Shown here piece by piece: positions 10,989 through 22,222 of a stretch of DNA of 64,000 nucleotides (positions within the stretch are counted from its first letter, which is position 1; every line of letters starts with the position of its first letter). The notes under the pieces were generated by a model. It did no database searches, was not told the DNA's origin, and saw nothing but the letters and a program-made list of their open reading frames with translations. A program made the position numbers and the translations under genes. This DNA is from Odontesthes bonariensis (taxonomy: Eukaryota; Chordata; Actinopteri; Atheriniformes; Atherinopsidae), in the NCBI RefSeq assembly GCF_027942865.1, contig NC_134516.1:25875322-25939321 (forward strand), in the 5' to 3' direction.

Positions 10989-11938
10989 TTAGTACAACTT
11001 CTGCCCTTTAGACCCAGTCTTGGCATCAACGTGGTCAAAAGCATCCTGGGAGTATTTGGCGTACGAACTGGAGTCGCGGGCTCGTTGGTAGCCATTGCTG
11101 GACTGGACGATGTGGGACGAAGGGTATACAGTGCGCATCTCAGATGTGTCCTTAGGGACCTGGTCGGAGGTCCAGGCAGACTGTGGGAAAGAACTGTCGA
11201 TCTTCAAGTTCATTAGGGCAGCAAGGAAACGAGCAAAGTCTGCGTCCTGCGCAGTAAAGCCAGCATTAGACCCAGAGGAGCCGCTGCCGTAGCCAGACCC
11301 AGAGGAGCCGCTGCCGTAGCCAGACCCAGACCCAGAGGAGCCGCTGCCAGACCCAGAGGAGCCGCTGCCGTAGCCAGACCCAGAGGAGCCGCTGCCGTAG
11401 CCAGACCCAGAGGAGCCGCTGCCGGAGCCAGAGGTGCTACTACCAGAGCCAGAGGACCCACTATTTTGACCTGAGCCCAGAAATTAGTTGAAGCAAAGTA
11501 TGACAGCATGGTTAGTCATGCTGTCAGTAGCCTCTGTATCACTGCCAATATGTTTAGTAACAAAAAACAAAGCTAAAGGACTATTTGAATTTCAAGTGGG
11601 TCATTAAACCTGAAGTCTAATATATTGTAAGAATTGGTGCTGCATGATTAATATAGTTGCAGACCCTCTTCCCTCTCATTCCTACCAACATCATGGGTTG
11701 AGCATGTCCAGACTAAACAACTTCCCATGTTGGCTGCCTTTATATAAACTGCACCTAAATGTTGATATACTTGCTTTTCTGGGGGGGGATAACATGTTCC
11801 AATGCTGAAGAGCAGGACACAAAGCCAGGAAATCCTGTTTGGATTTCAAAAGAAAAGAAAGAAACTTTAGTATATAGGAGAACAAAAACCTAAACCATTA
11901 AACATGAAGACTCACCTGAAGAAAACCTTAAACAACAT
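10989..11938 (-). CDS. Secreted Gly-Ser-Tyr repeat protein B (block 1), spliced
   Basis: Coding exons on the minus strand are 11938-11916 (23 nt), 11834-11755 (80 nt) and 11470-10989 (482 nt). They total 585 nt, or 194 codons plus TAA, in frame. The signal peptide is MLFKVFFRISWLCVLLFSIG... A C8 tract in exon 2 codes Pro-Pro-Pro. The mature chain starts with a run of 9-residue GSGYGSGSS-type repeats (27-bp units, 11279-11440). It continues into a conserved region (DADFARFLAALMNLKIDSSF, then a Tyr/Ser-rich tail ending GQKLY). No cysteine occurs after the signal peptide. The last intron begins one base after the stop codon; the terminal exon (10918 downward) has AATAAA at 10863-10858. Intron phases (2, then 1) and the intron next to the stop match genes A and C, suggesting one gene family. 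Function is unknown. Confidence 0.85.
11279..11440 (-). repeat. 27-bp coding minisatellite of gene B, about 6 units
   Basis: The plus-strand unit CCGTAGCCAGACCCAGAGGA + GCCGCTG encodes Gly-Ser-Tyr-rich nonapeptides on the minus strand. Some units are shortened or lack the TAC codon. The block 2 copy has exactly 12 more units. Confidence 0.9.
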
Positions 11939-12055
11939 GTTGAACAAGACAAAACAGAAGCAACACAACTCAGATAAAACTGGTCAAAAACAGCAATCTA
12001 GTGACTGCTGTTGAGAGAAGATTTGTGCTGTAACTCATCTGAGGCTGCAGCTGAC

Positions 12056-12061
12056 TTTATA
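12056..12061 (-). promoter_or_regulatory. TATA box of secreted gene B
   Basis: TATAAA on the minus strand (plus-strand TTTATA), 118 bases upstream of the gene B start codon. It implies a 5' UTR of about 90 nt. The motif is conserved at 53317-53322 in block 2. Confidence 0.55.
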
Positions 12062-14720
12062 TTGGTGCTCTACCTGCTCTAATTACACTCATAAACCTCA
12101 CCTGGGACCCAGTCAGATCGTGCTGCATTCAATTCAGCTCTGAAAATGAACACGTCTGACATTTAAAAAGGTTTGTTGCAACATGTGAGGAATGAACATG
12201 GGATGACTCTAAAATAATGTTGACTCCTTGGCAGGAATAAGGAGCTCTGCAGCTCTCTCATCCAGAGGATCTAGAAGCATGGATGTGTTTGGAACATAGC
12301 AGAGGGTGTATTCTTACTAAAGTCACGCTAACTGCCTTCTGCGCACTCTGAGATGTTTAAAGCTCAGATTAATATCTGAGCTGAGATGTAGAAACGTGAG
12401 ACAACATGATGCAGAGCTGCTCTTTTATTAAGTGATATGGAGGAGATCTTAGATTTATTTCAGATGAACTTGATTAAACAGGACATAACGGAGGTTAAAT
12501 GTTTAAAGCACCTTGTGCCATCATTTTGTTCATATCTGGAAGTGTTTCTCAAATTTGTCTTGATGATTTCTGTGGATTTCCATCATTCCTGCTGAAAACT
12601 TGTTGCCTTGTGAGAACAACCAAAGACTCCCACAGACTCCCTGTGACACAGCAAACTTCCAACATGGGAAATGTGACATTTGAGCACTTTATAGTCTGTA
12701 GGCGACTGTTTTCTGTTCTTTGTACTGTGGAGGCTTTACCAGCCATCAGTGAGGTGGAACTGTACTGAAAATACACTGAAGTTAAAGTTACATTTTTAAC
12801 TCATTTAAAAGGGAAAATGTGTCTATTTGAATAATGCTCTTTTTTAATATGGGTCTAAGTTTCTGAGAAAGTTTTTTTTTTACTGTAAAATGTTGACTGT
12901 CACACCTGAACTTCATATTTATTTATGAAAATGAGAATATTTATATCCGCAGGTTGTTTTAATTCTGAAAACTAACATTTGTTACAGTAGTTCACATCAT
13001 CTGTCCTCATAATTACTTTCATAAAATCCAACAAAGACCAGACTTTATCATGTTCATATTTAAACTGCAACCTGCAGGTTAACAATGTGAGTGACTTAAA
13101 GTGTGGAAACAAGTCCACAGAAGTTTTTCTTTTAATTATGTCAGTATATGTCGACTATGTGCAAGTAGTCCCCACAGGCAGCGTCCTTGCTGTAGGGACG
13201 ACCAGGTAAGACATCTGATTCTCACATATAGATGGAACATTTGATGTTGCATTATGCCCAGTATTAATCACACATGTTTGTTCATGTTCCAGACAGGATA
13301 GTGAATGCTTTTGTGCACAGTCCACTGTGTGGTTGTACAGCTCACGACTTAACTGAATATATTCCAACACCTGGCTCGCCTTCCTGCATCCAAATGTAGA
13401 ACAAAATAGATGTTTGATCTGTAAAATCTGATGTAATGAACAGAATCCATGAGAGTTGTTTGATTTATTAATTTATTTAATACATTTATTCTAACCCTCC
13501 CCGGGCTCTGGGGAGGATTCATCCCTCCATCAGACCTGTTGCCACTGATTTTCAGTCCACTTCTTGTGTCATTTGGCACAGCTCAGCCTTTTCTCCCCGT
13601 TTCCCCTCCTTATGAACGGCTTCTTGACAGCCACCCTTCCATGGAGACCATTTCTGATGAGGCTTCATTGAACAGCTGAAGGTCCAGATGCATCTCAGGG
13701 AATCACCCATTTTCTGCAGAAATGCCATTTCATGCATGTTAAACTGTTATTTTATAGATGCAACCAAAGAAATGGGAACAGATGACAAATACTTCCCATC
13801 CCTGAATTTTAGCTTGAGCAGCTACTGATGATGCAGCCCTTTTGGCCACCTGGTACCTGCTTCAGGTCAACCTCCTGAACAACCCAACACAAAAGGCCTT
13901 TTCTTCAGCTTTAATTTTTCCCTACATGCTAATATTCACAAGCAGGTCCTATGCTGCTGTCCTGATAGGCAATGATGACCTTCTGGCCACACCTCTGCTG
14001 TTGAGGCTGAGAGGCTCCTTTCAGTTTCCATGACCAACCTCAATGGTAATGTATAGATTTAAAAAAAATACTCAGCTTTGTGTTTAAGATGTCATGAACA
14101 GGGTCCTCCACTCGATGTTTGGCCCACCACCTGATCCAACTTACTTCCAGGTAGTGAGTAAGTGAGCCTATAAATTTTGTTCCCAAGCCACTTCACTAAA
14201 AGTAGCTGCCACATCTTGATTTGTGTAGCACAAGCTTCATTACAAGTATTCAGAGTACAAGACCTTTGCAACCCCAGAAAATAGTTATGAAGCCATCCTT
14301 GGTCATGGACTTGCAGAAACTACTGTCCAGGTTTCACATGGCCCCAGCATCTGATGGGTCTGCCCTTACCCAGAGCTGTAGGGTGAGGATTGCTACAGAG
14401 TGGAAAGGTTTCCCCCTCAGCACAATATGCAGCAGTGGAATCTTCTGATAGAGCTCAAGGCCACACCTTTACCCACTGCAGTCAGAGAGCTGCAGTTGGC
14501 TTTTCAGCCATTTTTAGTTGGGAATGCATTCCAAGATGATGCCGTCAAGACCTTGACAAGCTCACCTTTGAGCAGATACTGTCCTTAAGTTAATGCCAAC
14601 AGCTTATTTATAGGATTAAGTCATGTCAACCTGTCAGACCCTCAACTACCCCCTCCAACCCACAACTGGATGACCCAGAGACAGCTAGGAGCCATTTGAT
14701 GGAGCAACAAGGTATTCAAG
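12062..14720. other. Intergenic region without a recognisable gene
   Basis: The region is collinear with block 2 (53330-56300). Short frames on both strands are not preserved as a single open frame between the blocks, and none has a recognisable domain. I see nothing assignable here. Confidence 0.5.
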
Positions 14721-14859
14721 TTAAAAGCCATTTATTCAAGCGGCAGCAGCAGCGATGCCTCTAGAATATGCAGATCTGCAAGACAAAGAAAGTCAGTCAC
14801 CTACCAGCAGCTACAGAGAGCACACATGCAGAGTAAAATGAGCCTCACCAGAAAGATCC

Positions 14860-15541
14860 TCAGAAGCCGCTCTGAACTGGAACCTTGTGCTGAGATGCTT
14901 TGCCGTGGTCTGGCTCAGATTCTGTTGGGCTGTAGCGGAACTGGCTGAACAGCACACGCTTCTTGTTGTAGCGGGACCGAGATTTGTAAGCGTAGACTTG
15001 ATCCTCGTCGGCCACAGGAGCGAAGACTGGCTCGTCCTCGCCGCTGGTGTCAGATGAAAGGCTCCAGCTCCCATCTTCAAACTGGTAATTGCTGCCAGGA
15101 GCTCCAGACTGACCTCCCTGAGCGCCATGCTGCTGTACTGCAGAACCACTGGTTCCAGCTGGTTTCTGATACGTTGGCTTAGATAGAGCTTGCCCATAAA
15201 CTGAATACATGGGTGAGGAAATGGAGAATTAAGATCAGCCTTCCATTTACACCCCGAGTCAATTTAAACTGCTTTTAGTTGCTGAGCTTTGATTGGGATC
15301 AGCTTACTGCTTTGTGCAGGAATGCAGGTGATGCTTCCAATCAGCACACAAGAAATCCACAAAACCCTGCAGAAACAGGGACATCTCATATGAAGTTCTG
15401 AGTACATTTAGAGACCAGTGGGGTCCAACCCCCACCTCCCCTTAACATGCCCAGTCCTGTTGAGCTTAAAAGCATATTCATAGTGTAATGCTGCGACCAA
15501 ACTTAGAAGCACTGGGATAGACTAGCAGTTACTCACCTCAT
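14860..15541 (-). CDS. Small secreted protein C (block 1), spliced
   Basis: Coding exons on the minus strand are 15541-15537 (only ATG AG), 15366-15308 (59 nt) and 15200-14860 (341 nt). They total 405 nt, or 134 codons plus TGA. The signal peptide is MRVLWISCVLIGSITC followed by IPAQS. The mature chain is cysteine-free. It has a Gln/Gly-rich start, an acidic Ser-rich middle (WSLSSDTSGEDEPVF), a basic Tyr patch (YAYKSRSRYNKKR) and the tail QHKVPVQSGF. An intron begins about 14 nt after the stop, and the terminal exon (14775 downward) has AATAAA at 14736-14731. The five-base start exon was chosen because it is the only one that keeps phase 2 with exon 2 and yields a signal peptide; an upstream ATG at about 15651 is out of frame. 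Function is unknown; same exon plan as A and B. Confidence 0.85.
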
Positions 15542-15689
15542 TCTGCTGCAATATAATTAAAGCTTGCCTGGGACCTGCTCCTGCCAAACTGCACTAACAC
15601 AAAGTTCAGAGCCCTGTGACACTAACCTGAAGCTGCAGGAGCTGCTTTCATATGATCCTCAGTGCAGAGGGAACTGATTGCTCAGCGGT

Positions 15690-15800
15690 AACAGGTATCT
15701 GTAATCCTCAACCACCTCTTCACCGAGGATGGAGACGCTGTTCAGCTGACTGCTGCTCCTCCTAAAATCCACAATCATCTCTTTTATTTGTATCCAGATG
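15690..15800 (-). mobile_element. LINE reverse-transcriptase remnant
   Basis: This is the shortened block 1 counterpart of 58688-58879. The minus strand retains only the part encoding the ..QLNSVSILGEEVVEDYRYL-like segment. Its left edge is a deletion junction relative to block 2. Confidence 0.5.
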
Positions 15801-16226
15801 AGGTGATAGTTTATTTTCCTATAGATGTGATAGTTTCATGTAGATGTGCTGAGGTGTGGCAGGGAAGCTGTTGGTACATGGAGGATGTGAGGTCTGTAGC
15901 AGGAGGCAGCAGCATGCTGAGTTTGTCTGAACTCTTCCATCTCTCTGATCCCACATTATCCCAAAGCCTGTGAGCTTTTCCATTCCTGACCACACATCCC
16001 TCACACTGTTCTGCTGCAGATAGTTTCCCACCGACTTGCTCTCTTCCTTTTTTCTTCACACTCCTCCTTAACTCCCTGTTTCCCTCCATGAAGGCCTTCT
16101 TCTTTATGCTCAGTGGCTGCAACACAAGTTCACATCAACCAGGCGTTTGTTCAGAAAACAGCGTCACAGCTTTGGACTCAGGAAGTGTTTCAGATGTCAG
16201 CTGTCACTCAGACACACTCTCATAGG

Positions 16227-16299
16227 GCCTGGATAGCTCAGTTGGTAGAGCATCAGACTTTTAATCTGAGGGTCCAGGGTTCAAGTCCCTGTTCAGGTG
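16227..16299 (+). tRNA. tRNA-Lys(TTT), block 1
   Basis: A full 73-nt cloverleaf. It has acceptor GCCTGGA/TTCAGGT with a G1:U72 wobble, D arm AGCTCAGTTGGTAGAGC, anticodon stem TCAGA/TCTGA closed around CTTTTAA, and T arm with B box GGTTCAAGTCC. The anticodon is TTT. No intron is present. Confidence 0.93.
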
Positions 16300-17312
16300 T
16301 AGAAATGTAATCTACCACTTAACCTGTACTTCCCTCTATGCCTGCACTCTGTTTCTACACTGTCACCTCTGACAGAGCCTGGCTGATGCTTTTCCTTCTA
16401 TGTAGCTTATTGTTAGCTTTGCTGTTAGCTGCATCGTTATATCCTCATTTGTAACTTATATAAACTATAGAATAATTCTATATAAACTATAGAAATCACC
16501 TTAAATACACCAGTTGCAGAGTGTTGATCACATTCACTGAAACTACAACAGGTTAAGAGCATTTATCATGAATAGTTCTGCTTTATATCAGGGCTTCTTT
16601 TCACTTAGATTTCACTATTTGGACAATCTGTAATGAATGAACACCCAGAACAGAACACAAGACATTACAGAGATAAATCAACGCTGGTGCAGTTTAAACA
16701 ACAAGGGCATTGTTTGCTTCATTTAAGTGGCAATAAAACGAAGCACTTCATCAGAAAAATCAGCGTCAGAAATATATTTTGTAAAGGCCTCAAGAGACAT
16801 AGATGTTGGAGGAAGTTGCGTAAACTGTGATGATGTCACAAGTTCAGTCGCAGTGGTGCTTCCAGCTTCTCTGGAGTTTGGTTTGTTCCACATAAGGAGC
16901 AGTATTCTTTAGTATTTCAGCTTTAGACTGACAACATTTGCTGCTCAGTTTTCCTCTGAGCCACAGAGATGCTCAGCTTTCATTGTGTCCAATAACTGCA
17001 GCTTCTAAAGTGGATTTCATAGCACTGCTGCATCTCTGACAGTTATCAGATCATTTGGGTGGAAACACATACATCACAACCCTCTGAATCTGCTTTCAGT
17101 CCCACTTGAACAGTCTCTCACAGTTTCAGACACAAAATGTGTCTTTTAGTTTGAATCTCAGCTGATATCTCCAACAACTGTAGAGGGACTCATATCATTT
17201 CACCAGCTGGTGTGATAAACTTACAGAAACACCTCAGGAGCAGCACCTGGGATCTTTTGGGAGAAAAGGGGATTCTCTCCATGCTGATAGAGCTGGTGAT
17301 AAATGAGTTTAT

Positions 17313-17935
17313 GGATCCTACAAATTACAGAGTAAAACAATAATAAAGGTGCTTTCTGACCCTTGACATCTTTTTCTTTTATTAGAAAAATGTTCCAAAT
17401 TTGAATCCCATGGAGGGAGCCAATGAAGTAAAGATTGATGCATAAAAGCATTAAAAACCTCTCCTGTAAGTTCTCTGTTCAAGTTTTATTTAGGTTCAGC
17501 TGCATGTTTCTTTTTATTGAATCTTTAAGCCCTCATAGATCAGTCTGATCCCAACAGAAGTCTGGCAGGTTTACTTGGTTGCTGTAGTTCACTAAAGCAG
17601 GACTCTGAGCAGGGCCCTCCGCTAACAGGCTCCTCTCCTTTAGAGCCAGTGGCAGGGTTGGGTTTGGGAGGTGACGTTGCTCTAAACAGCAGGCTTTAAT
17701 CCACCAAACTTCAGTTGCTTTATGATCTACTTTTCAGAGGATTTGTAAATGAATAAATAAATAACACCACTGACTAAACCTTCAACTTAACCTGAACTAA
17801 GCAGAAGTTTGACTGGTTTGGATACGGTCAGGATCACACTCATTGGACACATACAGGATCTGATTTACTTCCTTTACTTCTTCATTTGCTGTTCTTAGTG
17901 ACACAGAAGACACAGAAGATGGTGAATGAAGAATC
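17313..17935. other. Sequence between block 1 and the finTRIM fragment
   Basis: No gene, repeat or RNA is recognised here. The last ~50 bases resemble the intron-exon junction before a TRIM coiled-coil exon. Confidence 0.4.
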
Positions 17936-18927
17936 CAGGACAGAGAGAAAGATGTGAAGCTGCTTCAGCAGCAGGTGGAGGCCATCCATCAGTCTGCTGA
18001 TGAAACAGTGGAGCACAGTGAGAACATCTTCACTGAGCTGATCCGTCTCCTCCACAAAAGAAGCTCTGATGGGAAGCAGCAGATCAGATCCCAGCAGCAA
18101 AGTGAAGTGAGTCGAGTCAAAGAGCTTCAGGAGAAGCTGGAGCAGGAGATCACTGAGCTGAAGAGGAAAGATGCTGAGCTGCAGCAGCTCTCACACACAG
18201 AGGATCACAGCCACTTTCTGCACAGCTGCCCCTCAGTGTCAGCACTCAGGTGGTCTACACACTCATCCAGCATCAACATCCGTCCTCTGAGGCACTTTGA
18301 GGATGTGACAGCAGCTGTGTCAGAGCTCAGAGATAAACTACAGGACATCCTGAGAGAGGAATGGACCAACATCTCACTGACAGTCACTGAAGTGGATGTT
18401 TTACTGCCAGAACCAGAACCAGAGCCAAAGAGCAGAGCTGACTTCTTCAAATATTCATGTGACATCACACTGGATCCAAACACAGCAAACACATATCTGT
18501 TACTGTCAGAGGGGAACAGAAAGGTGACAGTAATGAAACAGCCTCAGTCTTATTCTGCTCATCCAGACAGACTGACAGAATGGTGTCAGGTCCTGAGCAG
18601 AGAGAGTCTGACTGGACGTTGTTACTGGGAGGTGGAGAGGAGAGGGGGAGGAGCTGATGTAGCAGCCGCATACAAGAACATCAGCAGAGCAGGGGATGGA
18701 TGTGGGTTTGTATTTAATGACAAATCTTGGGCATTAAAATGTTACCAAAACGGTTCTGAATTTTGGTCCAACAAGGTGAAAGCCTCCATCTCAGGGCCTC
18801 AGTCCTCCAGAGTGGGAGTGTACCTGGATCAGAGCAGGTGTTCTGTCCTTCTACAGCGGCTCTGAAACCATGACTCTCCTCCACAGAGTCCAGACCACAT
18901 TCACTCAGCCGCTCTGTGCTGGAGTTA

Positions 18928-19605
18928 AGGCGCTAGCATGGTTGCCGCGTCTGTCACGGCGGTGTCGCACCGTGACATCAAAATGACGTTTCAGGCCTGG
19001 CGCTTCCCTTGAACAGACGGTGCAGCGCATTGTCGTGCACCAGTCGATTTTTGTAACTTGGCGGCGCCGAGCACAACGAACCGGATGGACCGATGTGAGA
19101 CCAGGCTCAGTGAGGAGGTGCGTTTGTACAGACAGCTGTACGAAACTGCAGGGAAACAGCACAGGGAGCTCGTAAACTCCCCAAACCGGTGCACAGAGAT
19201 GGGCAGAACTTTTGGGAAAGAGGGAGAGTTCTGTAAGAATGTGTGGAAGAAGCTACGGGACAGATACGTGAAGGCAAAGAAGAGGGCAGAGACTCTGTTT
19301 ATGCCGGGGGCTTCAAACCTTCACCTCTATTAACTGAATTAAAAAATTAAAATTATCCGAATACTGCAGCAGTATCATTAATTACAGTATTCTTGCTCTT
19401 GACAGCGGCATTGTTTTCTTCTCCACTTTCGTGGTTGTGGAGTAGAGGTAACCTTCACGAAGCAGCGCCACCTCTGTGACGGAGAAAATTGCAACTACTG
19501 GCGCGCAACGACTTGCGCCACTATATAGGGTCCTATGGCGGGCACGAACTCGTGACGTCATCAACACCGCTCGCGCGAGCAGATGCGGCAACCATGCTAG
19601 AGCCT
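18928..19605 (+). mobile_element. Non-autonomous PIF/Harbinger-type element, 678 bp
   Basis: The ends are AGGCGCTAGCATGGTTGCCG and, reverse-complemented, AGGCTCTAGCATGGTTGCCG, with one mismatch. It is flanked by TTA on both sides. The paralogous finTRIM copy (63130-63145, minus strand) shows the empty site GAGTTAGGATTGG. A 3-bp TTA/TAA target duplication is typical of PIF/Harbinger. It carries one MADF-type ORF and no transposase. Confidence 0.9.
19085..19333 (+). CDS. MADF/Myb-like protein of the Harbinger element (82 aa)
   Basis: The ORF from ATG 19085 to TAA 19333 encodes MDRCETRLSEEVRLYRQLYE..., with FGKEGEFCKNVWKKLRDRYV, the signature of the MADF DNA-binding fold. Harbinger elements carry such a second ORF whose product partners the transposase. 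Here it is short, ending soon after KAKKRAE, so it is probably truncated. It may act in trans only if expressed, which the sequence cannot tell. Confidence 0.7.
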   Translation: MDRCETRLSEEVRLYRQLYETAGKQHRELVNSPNRCTEMGRTFGKEGEFCKNVWKKLRDRYVKAKKRAETLFMPGASNLHLY

Positions 19606-19666
19606 TTAGGATTGGATGGACTGGAGCCACAGCTGAGCTGTGTGAAGTGAAAAAAAGGTCAGTTTT

Positions 19667-20105
19667 TGTCATGTTTTTAGTCCTTGTTTAGTTTTTAGTT
19701 TTGCCATATTTTAGGTTTCTCTAAAAAAAAAACTAACTCTGTGTTAGTTTTCAAGTTCAGGTCCAGTCTTTAGTTTTTCCAGGTAATAGTTTATTTTGCC
19801 CTGTCATCACCTTCACTCACAACACCTGTTTTTCCCCACAGCTGCACTCACTCACCAATCACTCCCTCAGTATTTAGTTTCCAGGTTTAGTTGCCAGATC
19901 CTCAAAGTCACGTCCCTCATGATTGTCACCGTTTGGCTTGTTTAAGTTTCTCAAAGTCCATGGTTTTTGCCAAGTTTTTTCAGTTTATTTTTTGTATTCC
20001 GGCTCAGACTTTTGTTCTTGAAAATAAATCAAGTTTTATTTTGGAATATCTGCATCCGTGTCCCAACTTCTCCAAGCCACCCATCACACCCGAACGTGAC
20101 AGTTG
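19667..20105 (+). mobile_element. Probable solo LTR relic
   Basis: The segment starts TGTCATG and ends GAACGTGACA (TG...CA). It contains an AATAAA motif near 20025, followed by a CTGCATCCGTGTCC stretch like the R/U5 part of fish Gypsy-type LTRs. No matching target duplication or coding sequence was found. Confidence 0.4.
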
Positions 20106-20269
20106 CTGTTTTGAAAACTCTCAGTAATGATCTACCTGGTAACCCAGAAACTAAATGTCCTCACTTTACTCTCTTTTTCCCCCCGTTTAATTTCTTATAT
20201 GACATTATGTACATGTGACATTATTGTGGTCATTAGCTTGTGTTTCCCTGTTCCAACAGGTATCCTTTG

Positions 20270-20545
20270 AATGGTGTTACAGTGTTAGTTGTCCCCTCTT
20301 TTCTGTCTTCTCAAACCCCAGCTGCTAGTGGATGGCCACCCTTCCTGAGTCTGGTTCTGCCAGAGGTTTCTTCCTGTTAAAAGGGAGTCGTTCCTCTCCA
20401 GTCGCCTCAAGCACGCTCAGGACGGGAGATTGGACTGAAGACAAGTTTCGGTGCAATCTGGTCTAGCAGGCCCAGAGATTTTCACTTCTGCTGCATGTCC
20501 CCTCCCCTCTTCAAAAATGATGTGTTCCTCTCAAGGTGCTAACTG
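20270..20545. repeat. Dispersed repeat next to the array
   Basis: The segment with TTCTTCCTGTTAAAAGGGAG and GATTGGACTGAAGACAAG resembles a widely dispersed fish repeat that often accompanies LINE 3' ends. It directly abuts the first miR-430 unit and marks the 3' side of the array in transcription direction. Confidence 0.4.
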
Positions 20546-20555
20546 TCTCCATTGT

Positions 20556-22222
20556 ATTGGAAAGATTTAAGAGTCTGGATTCATCATACAGTGAGGGAAG
20601 AATCCCACCCCAACCTCATGCACTTTCCACCATTTTCTCCAAAGAATGTGCATAAAGTTGAAGTGCATGTCCTACTGAGGAATCCACATGAATTTTCAAG
20701 AGTTTCCTACTATTTGGTTGACAGTCCTGGAATCTTGTCCAATCACTGAAGCAGTCAGTTAAGAATCACACCCAAACTTCAAAGCACTTTCCACCATTTT
20801 CCCCAAAGAATGTGCATAAAGTTGAAGTGCATGTCCTACTGAGGTATCCACACCACTATTTGAGATCATTTCTTATTCTTTGGAAGACAGTCCAGGAAAT
20901 ATCTGTTCAGAATCACACCCAAACTTAACAGGACTTTCCACCATGTTCTCAAAAAAAGTGGATAACGGTGAGCTTGCCGTTCAGCTCACACGAGGAAGAT
21001 CTGCAGGTCATGAAACTACCCCAACAAGAAGCACTTACTATAATGAAGAACAGCTCAGTGTTTCTATTAGGGCACTTATCATGACAAAGTCTTGCTTCTG
21101 ATAGAAAATAAGTGTCATTCTAATCGTGACCACAATATTGATCTTCTACTTGACTTGAAAAATCACATGTCATCCCTAGATGTAATACACAGTTTGTTTC
21201 AAAGGTTCAGATCTTGTACATTTTCACTACCAAGACAACCCCAAAGAGAAGCACTTTTGAGCACAAGAATCAGGAGTTACTCCTTTGAGGTGATCTGAGA
21301 GTGATTTGCCCTCAAAAATGAGGCTTCACATTTAGGCAGTGAATGTGGTCTGTCCCAGAGTGTCGCACTCTTTCACTTCAAAGCCATGTAAATGCTCAAA
21401 TTAGGTAGAAATTAAATAGAAATTCCTTGCAAATACATTTTTATCTATAGTTCATATTTTGTAGGAGGATCTTTGAATGAGAGCCGTCTGCAAGATTACC
21501 CCAACAAGTAGCACTTACTTTATGAAGAAATGTAGTCAGTGCCTGTGTTAAGGTAATGTTGGGGACAAATTCAGGAAAGAACAGTCATGTCTTATTGAAG
21601 AAAATCTCACAAGAGAAACAACCCCAAAAGAGAAGCACTTATGAAATCAAGAACCATCAGTGTGTCTGTTTGAGGTGGTCTCCATGTGATACACTCATCT
21701 GCTAGCTTCAGTTACAGTCAATAGCATTTGTCGTGTACAATCGCCCCAACCAGAAGCACTTCCTGAACTCAAACACAAGTCAGCACAGACAATGAATCCG
21801 ATTTTTTTCTTACATGAATTTCTCCTCACTCCAGTTGATGCTTTCTTGTGTCCTCCACGTTGCGTTTCCAACTGGGTGAGTGTGTTGAACAGAGTTGCCC
21901 ATTTTATATGCTCAGTGCTTGTGGTTAAAAAAAACTCCACCTTCCTTTTCCACAAGGTTTCTATGGTCCAGGCAATGGGCCATTAAACAACCATTCAAAG
22001 AAGAATCGTTTTGGAATGAATGCAGACATGAGGGCAGTTAGGTGTTGATGAGTGATCAATCAGCTTTCTGCAGGTTTGCTTCATGAAACTTGTTTGACAA
22101 AGGAAGCCTCCAGTTGGAGTTCCATCACACGTACTTCAAAACAAGACAAACCCAAATGTATAGTCTGGTATCAAGTGTAAGAGACAGAAAAAGTGTGTGG
22201 ATTGTAAATTGGCTCCCCACAC
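20556..22222 (-). ncRNA. mir430: miR-430 array unit 1
   Basis: Leftmost unit, last in transcription order. Mature-arm positions: F 20607-20628, G 20770-20792 (variant CCCAAAC), H 20917-20939, A 21018-21037, B 21238-21257, C 21498-21517, D 21621-21642, E 21743-21762. The minus-strand TATAAAA-type motif is at 21903-21908. Confidence 0.93.

Larger units (their letters stand above)
4881..17312. repeat. Segmental duplication, block 1 (secreted-protein genes A, B, C)
   Basis: This segment is collinear with 43807-60413 at high identity, with the same orientation and gene order. Homology starts at CTGCCACTCTTCTGTC (4881 and 43807) and ends at AAATGAGTTTAT (17312 and 60413). Block 1 lacks several segments present in block 2: the SINE and hAT fragment at 45100-46270, about 325 bp at 53466-53790, and about 1.47 kb at 57322-58795. 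Block 2 lacks part of the LINE relic near 9880-10030. Confidence 0.93.
17936..19650 (+). pseudogene. finTRIM-like coiled-coil/B30.2 fragment (copy 1), disrupted
   Basis: The open stretch begins in a coiled coil (REKDVKLLQQQVEAIHQSAD..., ..LQEKLEQEITELKRKDAELQ). It passes an acidic hinge (PEPEPEPKS) and enters a PRY-SPRY (B30.2) domain (DITLDPNTANTYLLLSEGN, LTGRCYWEVE, GFVFNDKSWAL, SSRVGVYLD). TRIM proteins of this class are fish-expanded E3 ligases in which B30.2 binds ligands. No RING or B-box exons lie upstream in the window. Against the copy at 63099-64000, two bases are missing after 18830 (GGATC-AGAGC versus GGATCACAGAGC), shifting the frame before the last SPRY strands. A 678-bp Harbinger-type element also splits the final codons (18928-19605). 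Stop of the ancestral frame is TGA at 19648. Non-functional as a full B30.2 gene. Confidence 0.85.

Noticed and set aside
11691-11885. Alternative frame through exon 2 of gene B (SYILKFLSFLLKSKQ...)
   Set aside because: It runs through the splice acceptor and does not join the downstream repeat frame; the frame giving a signal peptide does.
7454-15541. Genes A-C as secretory calcium-binding phosphoproteins
   Set aside because: That family uses phase-0 introns and an untranslated first exon; here the introns are phase 2 and phase 1.
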